22,773 bases of DNA, taken from assembly GCA_025352345.1 (NCBI GenBank), contig JANXTP010000351.1, positions 1 through 22,773 of the forward strand, given 5' to 3'. This document shows, in pieces, positions 7,761-16,330 of this stretch. This stretch comes from Burkholderiales bacterium (GTDB lineage: Bacteria; Pseudomonadota; Gammaproteobacteria; Burkholderiales; Burkholderiaceae_C). Each line of letters starts with the position of its first letter. Position 1 is the first letter of the stretch. A program made the position numbers and the translations under genes. Under the pieces are notes generated by a model that searched no databases, was not told the DNA's origin, and worked only from the letters and a program-made list of their open reading frames with translations.

Positions 7761-9091
7761 GCATGCCAATGAGCAGCAACATGACGCCGCAGGAGATCGT
7801 CTCCGAACTCGATCGCCACATCGTCGGCCAGCACGATGCCAAGCGAGCGGTGGCCATCGCCTTGCGTAACCGCTGGCGGCGCCAGCAGGTCGATGAGCCG
7901 CTGCGCAGCGAGATCACGCCGAAGAACATCCTGATGATCGGCCCGACCGGCGTCGGCAAGACCGAGATCGCGCGGCGCTTGGCGCGGCTGGCCGATGCGC
8001 CGTTCATCAAGGTCGAGGCGACCAAGTTCACCGAGGTCGGCTACGTCGGCAAGGATGTCGATTCGATCATCCGTGACCTCGTCGAAACCGCCGTCAAGCA
8101 GCAGCGCGAATCGGCGATGCGCCGACAGCGCGTGCGCGCGGAAGACGCTGCCGAAGACCGCATCCTCGACATCCTGGTGCCTCCAGCCCCTTCGTCGTCA
8201 GTGCCAGTTGATAACACCGCCCGCCAGGTGATGCGCAAGCGGCTGCGCGAAGGCGCGCTCGACGACAAGGACATCGAGATCGACCTCGCCGAGCCCAAGC
8301 CGCAGCTCCGGATCATGGGCCCGGCCGGCATGGGAGACATGGCCGACCAGCTGCAGGGCCTGTTTGCTTCTGCGGGTGGCGGGCCTCGGCGCAAGCTGCG
8401 CAAGCTGAAGATCGGCGAGGCGCGGCTGTTGCTGGTCGAGGACGAGGCGGCCAAGCTGGTCAACGAGGAAGAGATCAAGACGGCCGCGCTGCTGCAGACC
8501 GAGCAGAACGGCATCGTCTTCATCGACGAGATCGACAAGGTCGCCTCACGCAACGAGACCAGCGGCGCCGATGTGTCACGCCAGGGCGTGCAGCGCGATC
8601 TTCTGCCATTGGTCGAAGGCACCTCGGTCAGCACCAAGTACGGCATCGTCAAGACCGATCACATTCTGTTCATCGCCTCGGGTGCGTTCCACCTGTCCAA
8701 GCCCAGCGACCTGATCCCCGAACTGCAGGGCCGCTTCCCGATCCGCGTCGAGCTGGGCTCGCTCAGCGTCGACGACTTCGAAGCGATCCTGACGCAGACG
8801 CATGCGAGTCTGGTCAAGCAGTACCAGGCGCTGCTGGCGACCGAGGGCGTGAGCCTGCAGATCGCGCCTGAGGGCATCCGCCGGCTCGCGCAGATCGCCT
8901 TTGACGTCAACGAACGCACCGAGAACATCGGCGCACGGCGCTTGGCCACGGTGATGGAGCGGCTGCTCGACGAGGTCAGCTTCGACGCGCCCAACCGCAG
9001 CGGCCAGACCATCACGCTGGGTGCTGCCGAGGTCGATGCCAAGCTGGCTGAACTGGCCGACAACGAAGACCTGTCGCGCTACATCCTGTAG
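7757..9091 (+). CDS. hslU: HslU, AAA+ unfoldase subunit of the HslUV protease
   Basis: HslU is the hexameric AAA+ ATPase that unfolds substrates and feeds them into HslV. The sequence shows an N-terminal region (TPQEIVSELDRHIVGQ), Walker A GPTGVGKT (62-69), the pore loop GYVG (95-98), the intermediate (I) domain at about 110-240, Walker B IVFIDEID (253-260), the GRFPIR arginine region (325-330) and sensor 2 GARR (392-395). The C-terminal tail LSRYIL is the segment that docks into HslV. At 444 residues it is normal. The ATG at 7757 overlaps the hslV stop by four bases; in-frame ATGs shortly downstream (for example 7763) are weaker alternatives. It faces the 3-hydroxyacyl-CoA dehydrogenase gene tail to tail. 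Confidence 0.97.
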   Translation: MSMPMSSNMTPQEIVSELDRHIVGQHDAKRAVAIALRNRWRRQQVDEPLRSEITPKNILMIGPTGVGKTEIARRLARLADAPFIKVEATKFTEVGYVGKDVDSIIRDLVETAVKQQRESAMRRQRVRAEDAAEDRILDILVPPAPSSSVPVDNTARQVMRKRLREGALDDKDIEIDLAEPKPQLRIMGPAGMGDMADQLQGLFASAGGGPRRKLRKLKIGEARLLLVEDEAAKLVNEEEIKTAALLQTEQNGIVFIDEIDKVASRNETSGADVSRQGVQRDLLPLVEGTSVSTKYGIVKTDHILFIASGAFHLSKPSDLIPELQGRFPIRVELGSLSVDDFEAILTQTHASLVKQYQALLATEGVSLQIAPEGIRRLAQIAFDVNERTENIGARRLATVMERLLDEVSFDAPNRSGQTITLGAAEVDAKLAELADNEDLSRYIL

Positions 9092-9108
9092 CGCGAGGCC
9101 ACATGGCT

Positions 9109-9130
9109 GCCTGCCCTGTGGTGGGCAGGC
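9109..9130. terminator. Hairpin between convergent hslU and the beta-oxidation gene
   Basis: GCCTGCCC (9109-9116), loop TGTGGT, GGGCAGGC (9123-9130) form a perfect 8-base stem in the 49-base gap between two tail-to-tail genes. Neither strand has a following U tract, so it may be a bidirectional but weak or factor-assisted terminator. Confidence 0.5.
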
Positions 9131-9140
9131 GCCTGCGGTC

Positions 9141-11561
9141 TCAGTTCCTGACCGGCTTGCCGGTGCTGAGCATCCCCATGATCCGTTCCTGTGTTTTCGG
9201 GTGCTTGAGCAGCTCGCAGAAATGATGGCGCTCCAGCGCCATCAGGTAGTCCTCGCTGACCAGCGATCCGGCATCGACATCCCCGCCACACAGCACCAGG
9301 GCGATCAGTGACGCGATGTGGAAATCGTGCGCGCTGATGAAGCCGCCGTCGCGCATGTTGACCAGCTGTGCCGTGATCGTGGCGGCGCCGTCGCGCCCAG
9401 CCACCGGGAACAGTTTCGTCGCTGGCGGCCGGTAGCCGCTGTTGAACAGGGCCTTGGCCTGGGTGATTGCCACGAACAGCAACTCGTCCTTGTGCGGCAC
9501 GATCACGTCGCTCCACAGCAGGTAGCCGAGCTGGCGGCTGTCGATCGCGCTGGTGCCGACCTTGGCCATCGCTGCTGTCGTGAAGCCGTCCTTCAGGAAA
9601 GTCAGCACATCGGCATTCGCGTTGCCGGCGGCCGCCATCTCGGCGGCACGGCGCGCAATGTAGGTCAGGCCACCGGCGCCCGGCAGCAGGCCGACGCCGA
9701 CCTCGACCAGGCCGATGTAGCTCTCCATCGCCGCGACACGTTTCGCGCAATGCACCGCCAGCTCGCAGCCGCCACCGAGCGCCATGCCGCGGATCGCCGC
9801 AACCACCGGCACCGTTGCATAGCGCACGCGCAGCATCGCGTCCTGCAGCTGCTTTTCTACCGGTGCGATGCCTTTTGCGCCGCTGATCATGAACACCGGC
9901 ATCAGCGCTTCCAGGTTGGCGCCGGCCGAGAACACATCGTCGGGCGACCAGATCACCAGGCCCTTGTAGCTTTCCTCGGCCAGGCCGACGGCCTTCACCA
10001 GCCCTTCGGTGACGGCCGGGCTGATCAGGTGCAGCTTGGAGGTGATGCTGGCGATCAGCACCTCGCCGTCGAGCGTCCACACGCGCAGCTCGCCGGTCTT
10101 GAACAGCTCGGTGCCCGACTGCAACGGTGCCACGGCGCCGGAGCCGAACACAGCGTCGCGGAAGTGCTGGCGTTGGTAAACCGGCAGCGTGCTTTCAGCC
10201 ACGAAGCGCGACTCTGACGCGCTCCACGAGCCTTCGGGCTGGTGCACGCCTTCGCGCTCGGCCACCGGCCCGCTGAACACCCACGCCGGCAGCGGTGCGG
10301 CGCACAGTGCCTTGCCGGCATCGATGTCGTCTTGCACCCAGCGCGCCACCGTCGTCCAGCCCGCCGCCTGCCACAGCTCGAATGGGCCCTGCTGCATGCC
10401 GAAGCCCCAGCGCATCGCGAAATCGACATCGCGGGCGCACACCGCCACCTCGGCCAGGTGCACTGCGTTGTAGTGAAAGCTGTCGCGCAGCACCGCCCAC
10501 AAAAACTGCGCCTGTGGATGGCTGGCTTCGCGCAGCAGCTGCAGCCGCTCGGCCGGTGGCTTCTTCAGGATGCGCGCGATCGCCTCGTCGGCCACGCCGC
10601 CACCTGCGACGTACTCGCCGGTGGCAGGGTCTGCCTTGGGGTCGTAACGAAGGATGTCCTTGCCGATCTTCTTGTAGAACCCGGCGCCGGTCTTCTGGCC
10701 CAACGTGCCCTTGGCGATCAGCGCGCTGAGCACCGGCGGCGTGCCGTAGCTGCCGTAGAACGGGTCGTTGGACTGCGCGGGGCCGAGGTTGTCCTGCAGT
10801 GTCTTGATGACGTGCGCCATCGTGTCCAGCCCGACCACATCAGCGGTGCGGAAGGTGCCGGAGCTGGCGCGGCCGAGCTTCTTGCCGGTCAGGTCGTCGA
10901 CCACGTCGTAGGTCAACCCGAATTGTTCGGCCTCCTTCATCACTGCCAGCATGCCGGCGATGCCGACGCGGTTGGCGATGAAGTTCGGCGTGTCCTTCGC
11001 GCGCACCACACCCTTGCCGAGCGCGGTGGTCACGAAGGCTTCGAGCTGGTCGAGGATGTCGGGCTGCGTGGCAGGCGTCGGGATCAGCTCGACCAGCGCC
11101 ATGTAGCGCGGCGGGTTGAAGAAATGGATGCCGCAGAACCTGGGCTTGATCGATTCCGGCAGCACTTCCGAAAGCTTCGTGATGCTCAGGCCCGAAGTGT
11201 TGCTGGCGACGATCGCGTGCGGCGCGATCGACGGTGCGACCTTCGTGTAGAGGTCCAGCTTCCAGTCCATGCGCTCGGCGATCGCCTCGATGATCAGGTC
11301 GCAGTCGCGCAGCTGTTCGAGGTGCTCCTCGTAGTTGGCCTGGACGATCAGCACGGCATCGTCGTTGATGCCCAGTGGCGCCGGCTTGAGCTTTTTCAGG
11401 CCCTCAACCGCCTTGGTGACGACGCCATTCTTCAGGCCTTCTTTCGCAGGCAGGTCGAACAGCACCACCGGCACGCGCACATTGGCGAGGTGAGCGGCGA
11501 TCTGGGCGCCCATGACGCCGGCACCCAGTACGGCGACCTTGCGGACGGTAAATGGTTTCAT
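9141..11561 (-). CDS. 3-hydroxyacyl-CoA dehydrogenase / enoyl-CoA hydratase fusion (FadN-like)
   Basis: This bifunctional fatty-acid beta-oxidation enzyme hydrates enoyl-CoA and oxidises 3-hydroxyacyl-CoA with NAD. The dehydrogenase half comes first: a Rossmann motif GAGVMG (13-18), the catalytic His146/Glu158 pair in IHFFNPPRYMALVELIP, and two C-terminal dehydrogenase helical domains (about 190-400). The crotonase half follows (about 490-690), with GMALGGGCELA (592-602) and IGLVEVGVGLLPGAGG (616-631). Glu600 and Glu620 fit the two catalytic glutamates of hydratases. This order is opposite to E. coli FadB and matches the FadN/HAD-first type. At 806 residues it is full length. GGAG lies seven bases upstream of the ATG. 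It lies 75 bases downstream of the acyl-CoA dehydrogenase gene, probably in one operon. Substrate chain length cannot be read from the sequence. Confidence 0.94.
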   Translation of the reverse strand: MKPFTVRKVAVLGAGVMGAQIAAHLANVRVPVVLFDLPAKEGLKNGVVTKAVEGLKKLKPAPLGINDDAVLIVQANYEEHLEQLRDCDLIIEAIAERMDWKLDLYTKVAPSIAPHAIVASNTSGLSITKLSEVLPESIKPRFCGIHFFNPPRYMALVELIPTPATQPDILDQLEAFVTTALGKGVVRAKDTPNFIANRVGIAGMLAVMKEAEQFGLTYDVVDDLTGKKLGRASSGTFRTADVVGLDTMAHVIKTLQDNLGPAQSNDPFYGSYGTPPVLSALIAKGTLGQKTGAGFYKKIGKDILRYDPKADPATGEYVAGGGVADEAIARILKKPPAERLQLLREASHPQAQFLWAVLRDSFHYNAVHLAEVAVCARDVDFAMRWGFGMQQGPFELWQAAGWTTVARWVQDDIDAGKALCAAPLPAWVFSGPVAEREGVHQPEGSWSASESRFVAESTLPVYQRQHFRDAVFGSGAVAPLQSGTELFKTGELRVWTLDGEVLIASITSKLHLISPAVTEGLVKAVGLAEESYKGLVIWSPDDVFSAGANLEALMPVFMISGAKGIAPVEKQLQDAMLRVRYATVPVVAAIRGMALGGGCELAVHCAKRVAAMESYIGLVEVGVGLLPGAGGLTYIARRAAEMAAAGNANADVLTFLKDGFTTAAMAKVGTSAIDSRQLGYLLWSDVIVPHKDELLFVAITQAKALFNSGYRPPATKLFPVAGRDGAATITAQLVNMRDGGFISAHDFHIASLIALVLCGGDVDAGSLVSEDYLMALERHHFCELLKHPKTQERIMGMLSTGKPVRN

Positions 11562-11636
11562 GGCGACTCCGGGAGGTTGAGGTTCGATTCAGGCGTTGAG
11601 CAAATGCCGCGCCGGGCAGGTACTGCAGAACAGCGG

Positions 11637-13439
11637 TCAGAACAGCGACTCATCCATGGCCATCAGCGGCTTCACACCCGCGCGTGCGCTGCGGATCAGC
11701 GCTGCCGTCTCGGGCAGCAGATAGGCGAAGTAGAAGCGCGCGGTGGCCAGCTTGGCCTTGTAGAACGGATCATCGCTGGCCTGGTGATCGAGTGCCACCC
11801 GCGCCATCCGCGTCCAGAAGTAAGCGAACACCAGGTGCCCGACCACGCGCAGGTAGTCGACTGCTGCCGCACCGACCTCGTCGGGGTTGGTGAATGCCTT
11901 CAGGCCCAGCTCAGTGCTCAGCTTGGTGACCTTCTCGCCCAGGTCGGCGAGTGGGTTGATGAATTCGAGCATCGCCCCATCACCCCCTTCGGCTTCGATG
12001 AGCTGCTGTACCAGCAGGACGAGCTTCTTCAGCTTCTTGCCCTTGTCCAGCAGCACCTTGCGCCCGAGCAGGTCGAGCGATTGGATGGTATTGGTGCCCT
12101 CGTAGATCATGTTGATCCGCGCATCGCGGACGAATTGCTCCATGCCCCATTCGCGCACATAGCCGTGGCCGCCGAAGACCTGCATGCAGTGCGAGGTCGC
12201 GATCCAGGCGTTGTCGGTCAGGAAGGCCTTGACGATCGGCGTCAGCAGCGCGACCAGGTCGGCAGCGTCTTCCTTGACCACCGCGTCGGTCGACGACAGT
12301 TCCTGGTCGATCAGCAGTGCGGTGAAGACCGCCAGTGCGCGGCCGCCTTCGGCATAGGCACGCGCGGTCAGCAGCATCCTGCGCACGTCCGGGTGCACGA
12401 TGATCGGGTCGGCCGGTTTGTCCGGCGCCTTCGCGCCGCTGAGCGCGCGGCTCTGCAGGCGGTCTTTCGCATAGGCCACGGCGTTCTGGTAGGCCACCTC
12501 GGTGAGCCCCAGCGACTGCATGCCGACACCGAGCCGCGCGGCGTTCATCATCACAAACATCGCGTTCAGCCCCTTGTGGGGCTCGCCGACGAGCCAGCCG
12601 CGGGCACCGTCGAGGTTCATCTGGCAGGTCGCGTTGCCGTGGATGCCCATCTTGTGCTCCAGCGCGCCGCAGGTGATCGCGTTGCGTGCGCCGAGCGATC
12701 CATCGGCGTTGACCAGAAACTTCGGCACCACGAACAGCGAGATGCCCTTGCTGCCGGCAGGCGCGTCGGGAAGGCGTGCCAGTACCAGGTGCACGATGTT
12801 GGCTGCCAGGTCGTGCTCACCCGCACTGATGAAGATCTTGTTGCCGATGATCAGATAGCTGCCGTCGGCGGACGGGCCCACCGAGGGCTCTGCCTTGGTC
12901 CGAAGCAGCCCGAGGTCGGTGCCGCAGTGCGCTTCGGTCAGGCACATCGTGCCGGTCCATTCGCCGCTGGTCAGCTTGGGCAGGTAGGTCTGCCGCTGCT
13001 CGGGTGTGCCGTGGGCGTGCAGGCATTCGTAGGCGCCGCGCGTCAGGCCGGGGTACATCGTCCAGGCCTGGTTGGCGCTGTTGAGCATTTCGTACAGACA
13101 CTGGTTCAGCGTCACCGGCAGGCCCTGGCCGCCATAGGCTGCGTCGCAGCCCAGCGACGGCCAGCCGCCTTCGACGTACTTCGCATACGCAGCCTTGAAG
13201 CCGCTGGGCGCGGTGACCTCATGCGTGTCGCGGTTCAGCGTGCAGCCCTCAGCGTCACCGCTCTGGTTCAGCGGCGCGATGACCTCGCTGGCGAACTTGC
13301 CGCCTTCTTCGAGCACCGCGTTGAGGGTCTCGACATCGACCTCGGCGTGCGGCGGCAGCGTCTTCAAGGTGTCGGTGACCTTCAGCAGCTCGTGCAGCAC
13401 GAAGTGCATGTCGCGCAAAGGGGGGGTGTAGTGGGTCAT
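11637..13439 (-). CDS. Acyl-CoA dehydrogenase (large FadE-like, with C-terminal extension)
   Basis: This FAD enzyme catalyses the first beta-oxidation step, acyl-CoA to trans-2-enoyl-CoA. The 600-residue form carries an extra C-terminal domain compared with the ~380-residue short-chain enzymes. An N-terminal helical domain holds the GGWPSLGCDAAYGGQGLP block (91-108). The middle beta domain has the FAD-contacting MCLTEAHCGTDLG (165-177) and KIFISAGEHD. The C-terminal helical domain has QVFGGHGYVREWGMEQ and the catalytic base Glu447 in INMIYEGTNTIQSLDLLGRK. Residues ~460-600 form the additional helical domain. AGGAA six bases upstream of the ATG at 13437-13439 supports the start. It is the first gene of the beta-oxidation pair and is divergent from the HNH gene. 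Confidence 0.95.
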   Translation of the reverse strand: MTHYTPPLRDMHFVLHELLKVTDTLKTLPPHAEVDVETLNAVLEEGGKFASEVIAPLNQSGDAEGCTLNRDTHEVTAPSGFKAAYAKYVEGGWPSLGCDAAYGGQGLPVTLNQCLYEMLNSANQAWTMYPGLTRGAYECLHAHGTPEQRQTYLPKLTSGEWTGTMCLTEAHCGTDLGLLRTKAEPSVGPSADGSYLIIGNKIFISAGEHDLAANIVHLVLARLPDAPAGSKGISLFVVPKFLVNADGSLGARNAITCGALEHKMGIHGNATCQMNLDGARGWLVGEPHKGLNAMFVMMNAARLGVGMQSLGLTEVAYQNAVAYAKDRLQSRALSGAKAPDKPADPIIVHPDVRRMLLTARAYAEGGRALAVFTALLIDQELSSTDAVVKEDAADLVALLTPIVKAFLTDNAWIATSHCMQVFGGHGYVREWGMEQFVRDARINMIYEGTNTIQSLDLLGRKVLLDKGKKLKKLVLLVQQLIEAEGGDGAMLEFINPLADLGEKVTKLSTELGLKAFTNPDEVGAAAVDYLRVVGHLVFAYFWTRMARVALDHQASDDPFYKAKLATARFYFAYLLPETAALIRSARAGVKPLMAMDESLF

Positions 13440-13655
13440 ACAGGTTCCTGGTAGCGATCAATCCGGGGCAGCGGACGGCGCAGCCGTGCTCATTGCCGAA
13501 GCCGTATTGTCCGACGCACCGACCCCCTGTGCTGGCTGCCGGATGTGGCACGCCCGCTGGGTTTCCTTCGCGGGAGAACACGCATCGCGGCGCGGCATGC
13601 GAATATGCGGGTTGTCACGCGGATTGGTTAGGCTGGTGTTTCGGGAGGCTTGATC
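13440..13655. other. Divergent intergenic region between beta-oxidation operon and HNH gene
   Basis: The 216-base gap must hold the promoters of both the minus-strand acyl-CoA dehydrogenase and the plus-strand HNH gene. A small inverted repeat ACGGC-gca-GCCGT sits at 13475-13487. TTGTCA at 13612-13617 could be a -35 for the HNH gene but has no good -10 at the right distance. No recognisable fatty-acid regulator palindrome was found. Confidence 0.4.
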
Positions 13656-14213
13656 TTGGAAGTGCTGCAACTCGATGTGTCGGGGCGACCTCAGTCCTGG
13701 CTTTCGGCCAAGGAAGCGGCCGTGCTCTACGCCAGCGACGGCGTCGCCTGGACGCTGGGCGATGCGTTCTACGTGCTGCGGGGCGGTGTGCAGCGGCGCA
13801 CCGGGCTGCAGTCGCGCATCGAGGTACATCCGATCATCGCGGTGCGCGGTGCCGTTCCGAGCCGCGCCTGGCGGCAGAGCCCCGCGCTGTCGAACCCCAA
13901 GCTGTTCGTGCGCGACCGACACGTGTGCGCCTACTGCGGCGGGCATTTCCATGCCGATGACCTGACGCGTGAGCACATCATCCCGACCTCGCGCGGCGGC
14001 CACGACACCTGGATGAATTGCATCACCGCGTGCCGAACCTGCAACGGCAACAAGGGCAACCGCCTGCCCGAAGAGGCCCGGATGACCTTGCTGTACCTCC
14101 CTTATGTGCCCAGCCTGCACGAAGACATGATCCTGCGCGGCCGCCGAATCCTGGCCGACCAAATGGAATTTCTGCTGGCCAGCGTGCCACGGCACAGCCG
14201 ACTGCGCGCTTGA
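13656..14213 (+). CDS. HNH endonuclease
   Basis: The ~185-residue protein has an N-terminal domain typical of a widespread stand-alone HNH family (VLQLDVSGRPQSW, then VAWTLGDAFYVLRGG) and a C-terminal HNH nuclease core at about 90-145. The core shows the zinc-binding CAYC pair, the catalytic EHIIPTSRGG block with its His, and the second pair CRTCNGNKGNR. The nuclease is cytoplasmic and its substrate is unknown. I prefer the TTG at 13656-13658 because GGAGG (13644-13648) is seven bases upstream; the TTG at 13650 is too close to it, and GTG at 13662 is also possible. It has no restriction-modification, toxin or phage neighbours. Such orphan HNH proteins next to housekeeping genes are common in betaproteobacteria. 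Confidence 0.9.
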   Translation: MEVLQLDVSGRPQSWLSAKEAAVLYASDGVAWTLGDAFYVLRGGVQRRTGLQSRIEVHPIIAVRGAVPSRAWRQSPALSNPKLFVRDRHVCAYCGGHFHADDLTREHIIPTSRGGHDTWMNCITACRTCNGNKGNRLPEEARMTLLYLPYVPSLHEDMILRGRRILADQMEFLLASVPRHSRLRA

Positions 14214-14308
14214 AGGCGGCCGGCGTCGGCCTGAGTGCCACGCTGCAACATGTCTTTACGTTCTGACGGAGGAACATCGCGCCCAGACCGGCGTCCAATG
14301 TCGAAATG

Positions 14309-14331
14309 TGCGTCAACCCAGGTGTGACGCA
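14309..14331. promoter_or_regulatory. Inverted repeat upstream of the lipoprotein gene
   Basis: TGCGTCA (14309-14315) and TGACGCA (14325-14331) are a perfect 7-base inverted repeat with a 9-base spacer, 45 bases before the lipoprotein ATG. It could be an operator or a leader hairpin; the regulator is unknown. A TCATAT at 14344-14349 is a weak -10 candidate. Confidence 0.3.
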
Positions 14332-14376
14332 GGACGTTGGTTGTCATATCGAACACGGAACTCAGGGGCCACCGCC

Positions 14377-14856
14377 ATGAAGAAAATCATCGCTGCTTTC
14401 ACCATCCTCGGCGTGCTTGCCGGCTGCTCGACCACCAGCCCTGACGTGATCCAGCGCGGCGATGCGCAACGACTGTCGCAGGTGCAGGATGCGACCGTGC
14501 TGTCGGTGCGATCCGTCACCGTCGATGGCAGTCAAAGTGGCATTGGCGGCGTGACCGGTGCGGTGGTGGGTGGCGTGGCCGGTTCGCAGGTCGGCGGACA
14601 CACCGCTGGCGCCGTGGTCGGCGTGCTCGGCGCCGTGGCCGGAGCCCTGGTGGGCAATGCCGTCGAACGCAAAGCCAGCAGCGAAGACGCCATCGAGATA
14701 TTGATCCAACTGCGCAACGGCGAGCGACGCGCCATCGTGCAGGCCAAAGGCAATGAAACCCTGGCCACCGGGGACCCTGTCATCCTGGTCACCACCGGTG
14801 GCAAGACCCGGGTGACACGGGCGCCAGCGGTGACGTCGATTCCGTCGCGGAGCTGA
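14377..14856 (+). CDS. Glycine-zipper outer-membrane lipoprotein (SlyB-like)
   Basis: The ATG at 14377 gives a lipoprotein signal MKKIIAAFTILGVLAGC with the lipobox LAGC; Cys17 is the lipidation site and Ser at +2 favours the outer membrane. Residues 55-94 are a glycine zipper (GGVTGAVVGGVAGSQVGG and GVLGAVAGALVG) forming two small-residue helices. Residues 105-150 are a basic, beta-rich tail (IEILIQLRNGERRAIVQ). The 159-residue protein resembles SlyB/17-kDa surface antigen lipoproteins, which support envelope integrity; SlyB itself is induced under PhoPQ in enterobacteria, which is not shown here. An in-frame ATG at 14308 would put 23 non-signal residues in front and is rejected. It is monocistronic and faces the polysaccharide cluster tail to tail. 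Confidence 0.88.
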   Translation: MKKIIAAFTILGVLAGCSTTSPDVIQRGDAQRLSQVQDATVLSVRSVTVDGSQSGIGGVTGAVVGGVAGSQVGGHTAGAVVGVLGAVAGALVGNAVERKASSEDAIEILIQLRNGERRAIVQAKGNETLATGDPVILVTTGGKTRVTRAPAVTSIPSRS

Positions 14857-14912
14857 GGTTCGGCGGCGGCCAACAATGTGGGAGCTCGTCGTCGGCGGTG
14901 ACAGTAGGGGAG

Positions 14913-14934
14913 TAGAGGTTCGGATCTACCTCTA
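14913..14934. terminator. Hairpin between the lipoprotein gene and the polysaccharide cluster
   Basis: TAGAGGT (14913-14919), an 8-base loop and ACCTCTA (14928-14934) form a perfect stem. It lies after the plus-strand lipoprotein gene and overlaps the stop codon of the minus-strand glycosyltransferase. On the plus strand AAGATTT follows, only a short T run. It may serve both convergent units. Confidence 0.45.
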
Positions 14935-16302
14935 AGATTTCGCTGACTCAATGCCGAGCTTCACCGGCGATCCCCAGGCGATCATCAAGTCGTCCACATA
15001 GTCGGCAGTCGTCCTCGGCGGCAGACAGTTATCTGAAAGTCGTTCCAGCAAGCCGGGCTCGTGCGCTAGCCGCGCCAGGGCTTGCGTCAGTGCGCCGACG
15101 ATTCCATGTTCGAAGAGCAGGCCGTTGACTTCATGGGTAATTAACTCGGAAAGCCCGGGCAGATCCGAAGCGATGACGGGCTTTCTTGCCGCAGCTGCAG
15201 CATGGAGTACGAGCGGTGTGTTTTCGTACCAAAGGGAAGGCACCACCAAGACATCCAGCCCGGCCAGTACAGCGCCGATTTGCGAGTTCGGAAAGGTTCC
15301 TTTGAACTCGACGGGATTTGCGGTTCCTGCCAGCGACTGAAGCTGCATCGCATAGCCCGGAAAATCCAACAAGTTGCCATACAGGTGTAGAGATGCGGTA
15401 TTTGGCGGCAACGCATTGAATGCCTCAATCAGCACATGGCAGCCTTTGTGCGGCGCAAGCGTTCCTATAAAGCCGATACGCAGCTTGGAGGCAGGCCTGC
15501 CGGCTTGGTTGCATTGGTACGGCGTAAATTCGACACCATATCCAGCTTGGATGACACGGTCAGGGTCTACACCATGCCGCACCAGCGTTTCGGTCATCAG
15601 CTGGGTTGGTGACACGATGCGCCTAAGTCGATTCAAGCGCTCAACATTCGTGAGTAGTCGGCGATTAACAGCACGCACCTCGTTGCTATACGGATAGCGC
15701 AGTTTGGGGAAACGAGCGGATGCATAGGCGACGAGATCAACACTGGCCGTCGGCAGATAGCCGATCAGCTTCGACGTGACACCACTTTTCATAGTTGAGG
15801 CAAGATGCTTGATGCAGTTGCCGGCATGGTTGCTTGGCCCGTTGCACATACTGCCGTCTTCCATGCGCAGTTGGGCCGTGTTGCAGACGACCCAGAAATC
15901 AGTAGGTGTCAGGCAGGCAGGCAGGCCACGGTTGATGCATTCGTCGATCAAGCTAGATCCTAGGCGACTGAGGTGGAAGAAGTGAACGATATCCGGCGCA
16001 TAGTCGTCAGCAATCTGGCCAAAGTACCTCGCTGCGAGCGCATTATCGAAATTGAGCGCCATCAGTGACTGCTCACCGCCCATGGGAACGTATGCGTGCT
16101 GAAAACGGTAGACCAGAAAGCCCTCGAATGTGTATTCGTCGAAGCGTTCATCCTCACGCAGGTCAGCGCTGCCGGGAAAGCCTGTCAGTATCCGGACTTC
16201 ATGACCGCGTCGCCGTAGCTCGCGGGCTACGGATGCCGTCAACACCTCGGTTCCGGCGGAATACGCAGGCAGGAACTGGTGGGTGGTCAGCAAAATCTTC
16301 AT
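14932..16302 (-). CDS. Glycosyltransferase, family 4 (GT-B fold)
   Basis: This is a retaining, nucleotide-sugar-dependent transferase expected to act on a lipid-linked or surface glycan at the inner membrane. The acceptor domain begins LLTTHQFLPAYSAGTEVLT, with the GTE loop typical of GT4. The donor domain starts near 272 (LRIGFIGTLAPHKGCHVLIEAF) and includes VVPSLWYENTPLVLH (353-367) and VIASDLPGLSELI. The EX7E motif is incomplete: Glu360 is present but the eighth position after it is Ala368. A cysteine pattern C140-x12-C153-x9-C163-x2-H166 sits in the acceptor domain and is shared with the other stand-alone transferase of this cluster. The DNA looks less GC-rich, with more mixed third positions than the housekeeping genes, which would fit horizontal transfer. 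It starts 28 bases after the epimerase gene with no clear Shine-Dalgarno. Sugar and linkage cannot be read. Confidence 0.92.
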   Translation of the reverse strand: MKILLTTHQFLPAYSAGTEVLTASVARELRRRGHEVRILTGFPGSADLREDERFDEYTFEGFLVYRFQHAYVPMGGEQSLMALNFDNALAARYFGQIADDYAPDIVHFFHLSRLGSSLIDECINRGLPACLTPTDFWVVCNTAQLRMEDGSMCNGPSNHAGNCIKHLASTMKSGVTSKLIGYLPTASVDLVAYASARFPKLRYPYSNEVRAVNRRLLTNVERLNRLRRIVSPTQLMTETLVRHGVDPDRVIQAGYGVEFTPYQCNQAGRPASKLRIGFIGTLAPHKGCHVLIEAFNALPPNTASLHLYGNLLDFPGYAMQLQSLAGTANPVEFKGTFPNSQIGAVLAGLDVLVVPSLWYENTPLVLHAAAAARKPVIASDLPGLSELITHEVNGLLFEHGIVGALTQALARLAHEPGLLERLSDNCLPPRTTADYVDDLMIAWGSPVKLGIESAKS

Positions 16303-16330
16303 GAAGTGATACCCGCGCAGCCATGAAACG

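Noticed and set aside
10242..13454. 1070-codon plus-strand open frame
   Set aside because: It lies opposite the two well-identified beta-oxidation genes; its His/Arg/Gln-rich reading has no family features and arises from third-position GC bias.
13458..14195. 245-codon minus-strand frame opposite the HNH gene
   Set aside because: It mirrors the HNH coding sequence and has no recognisable domain or ribosome site.
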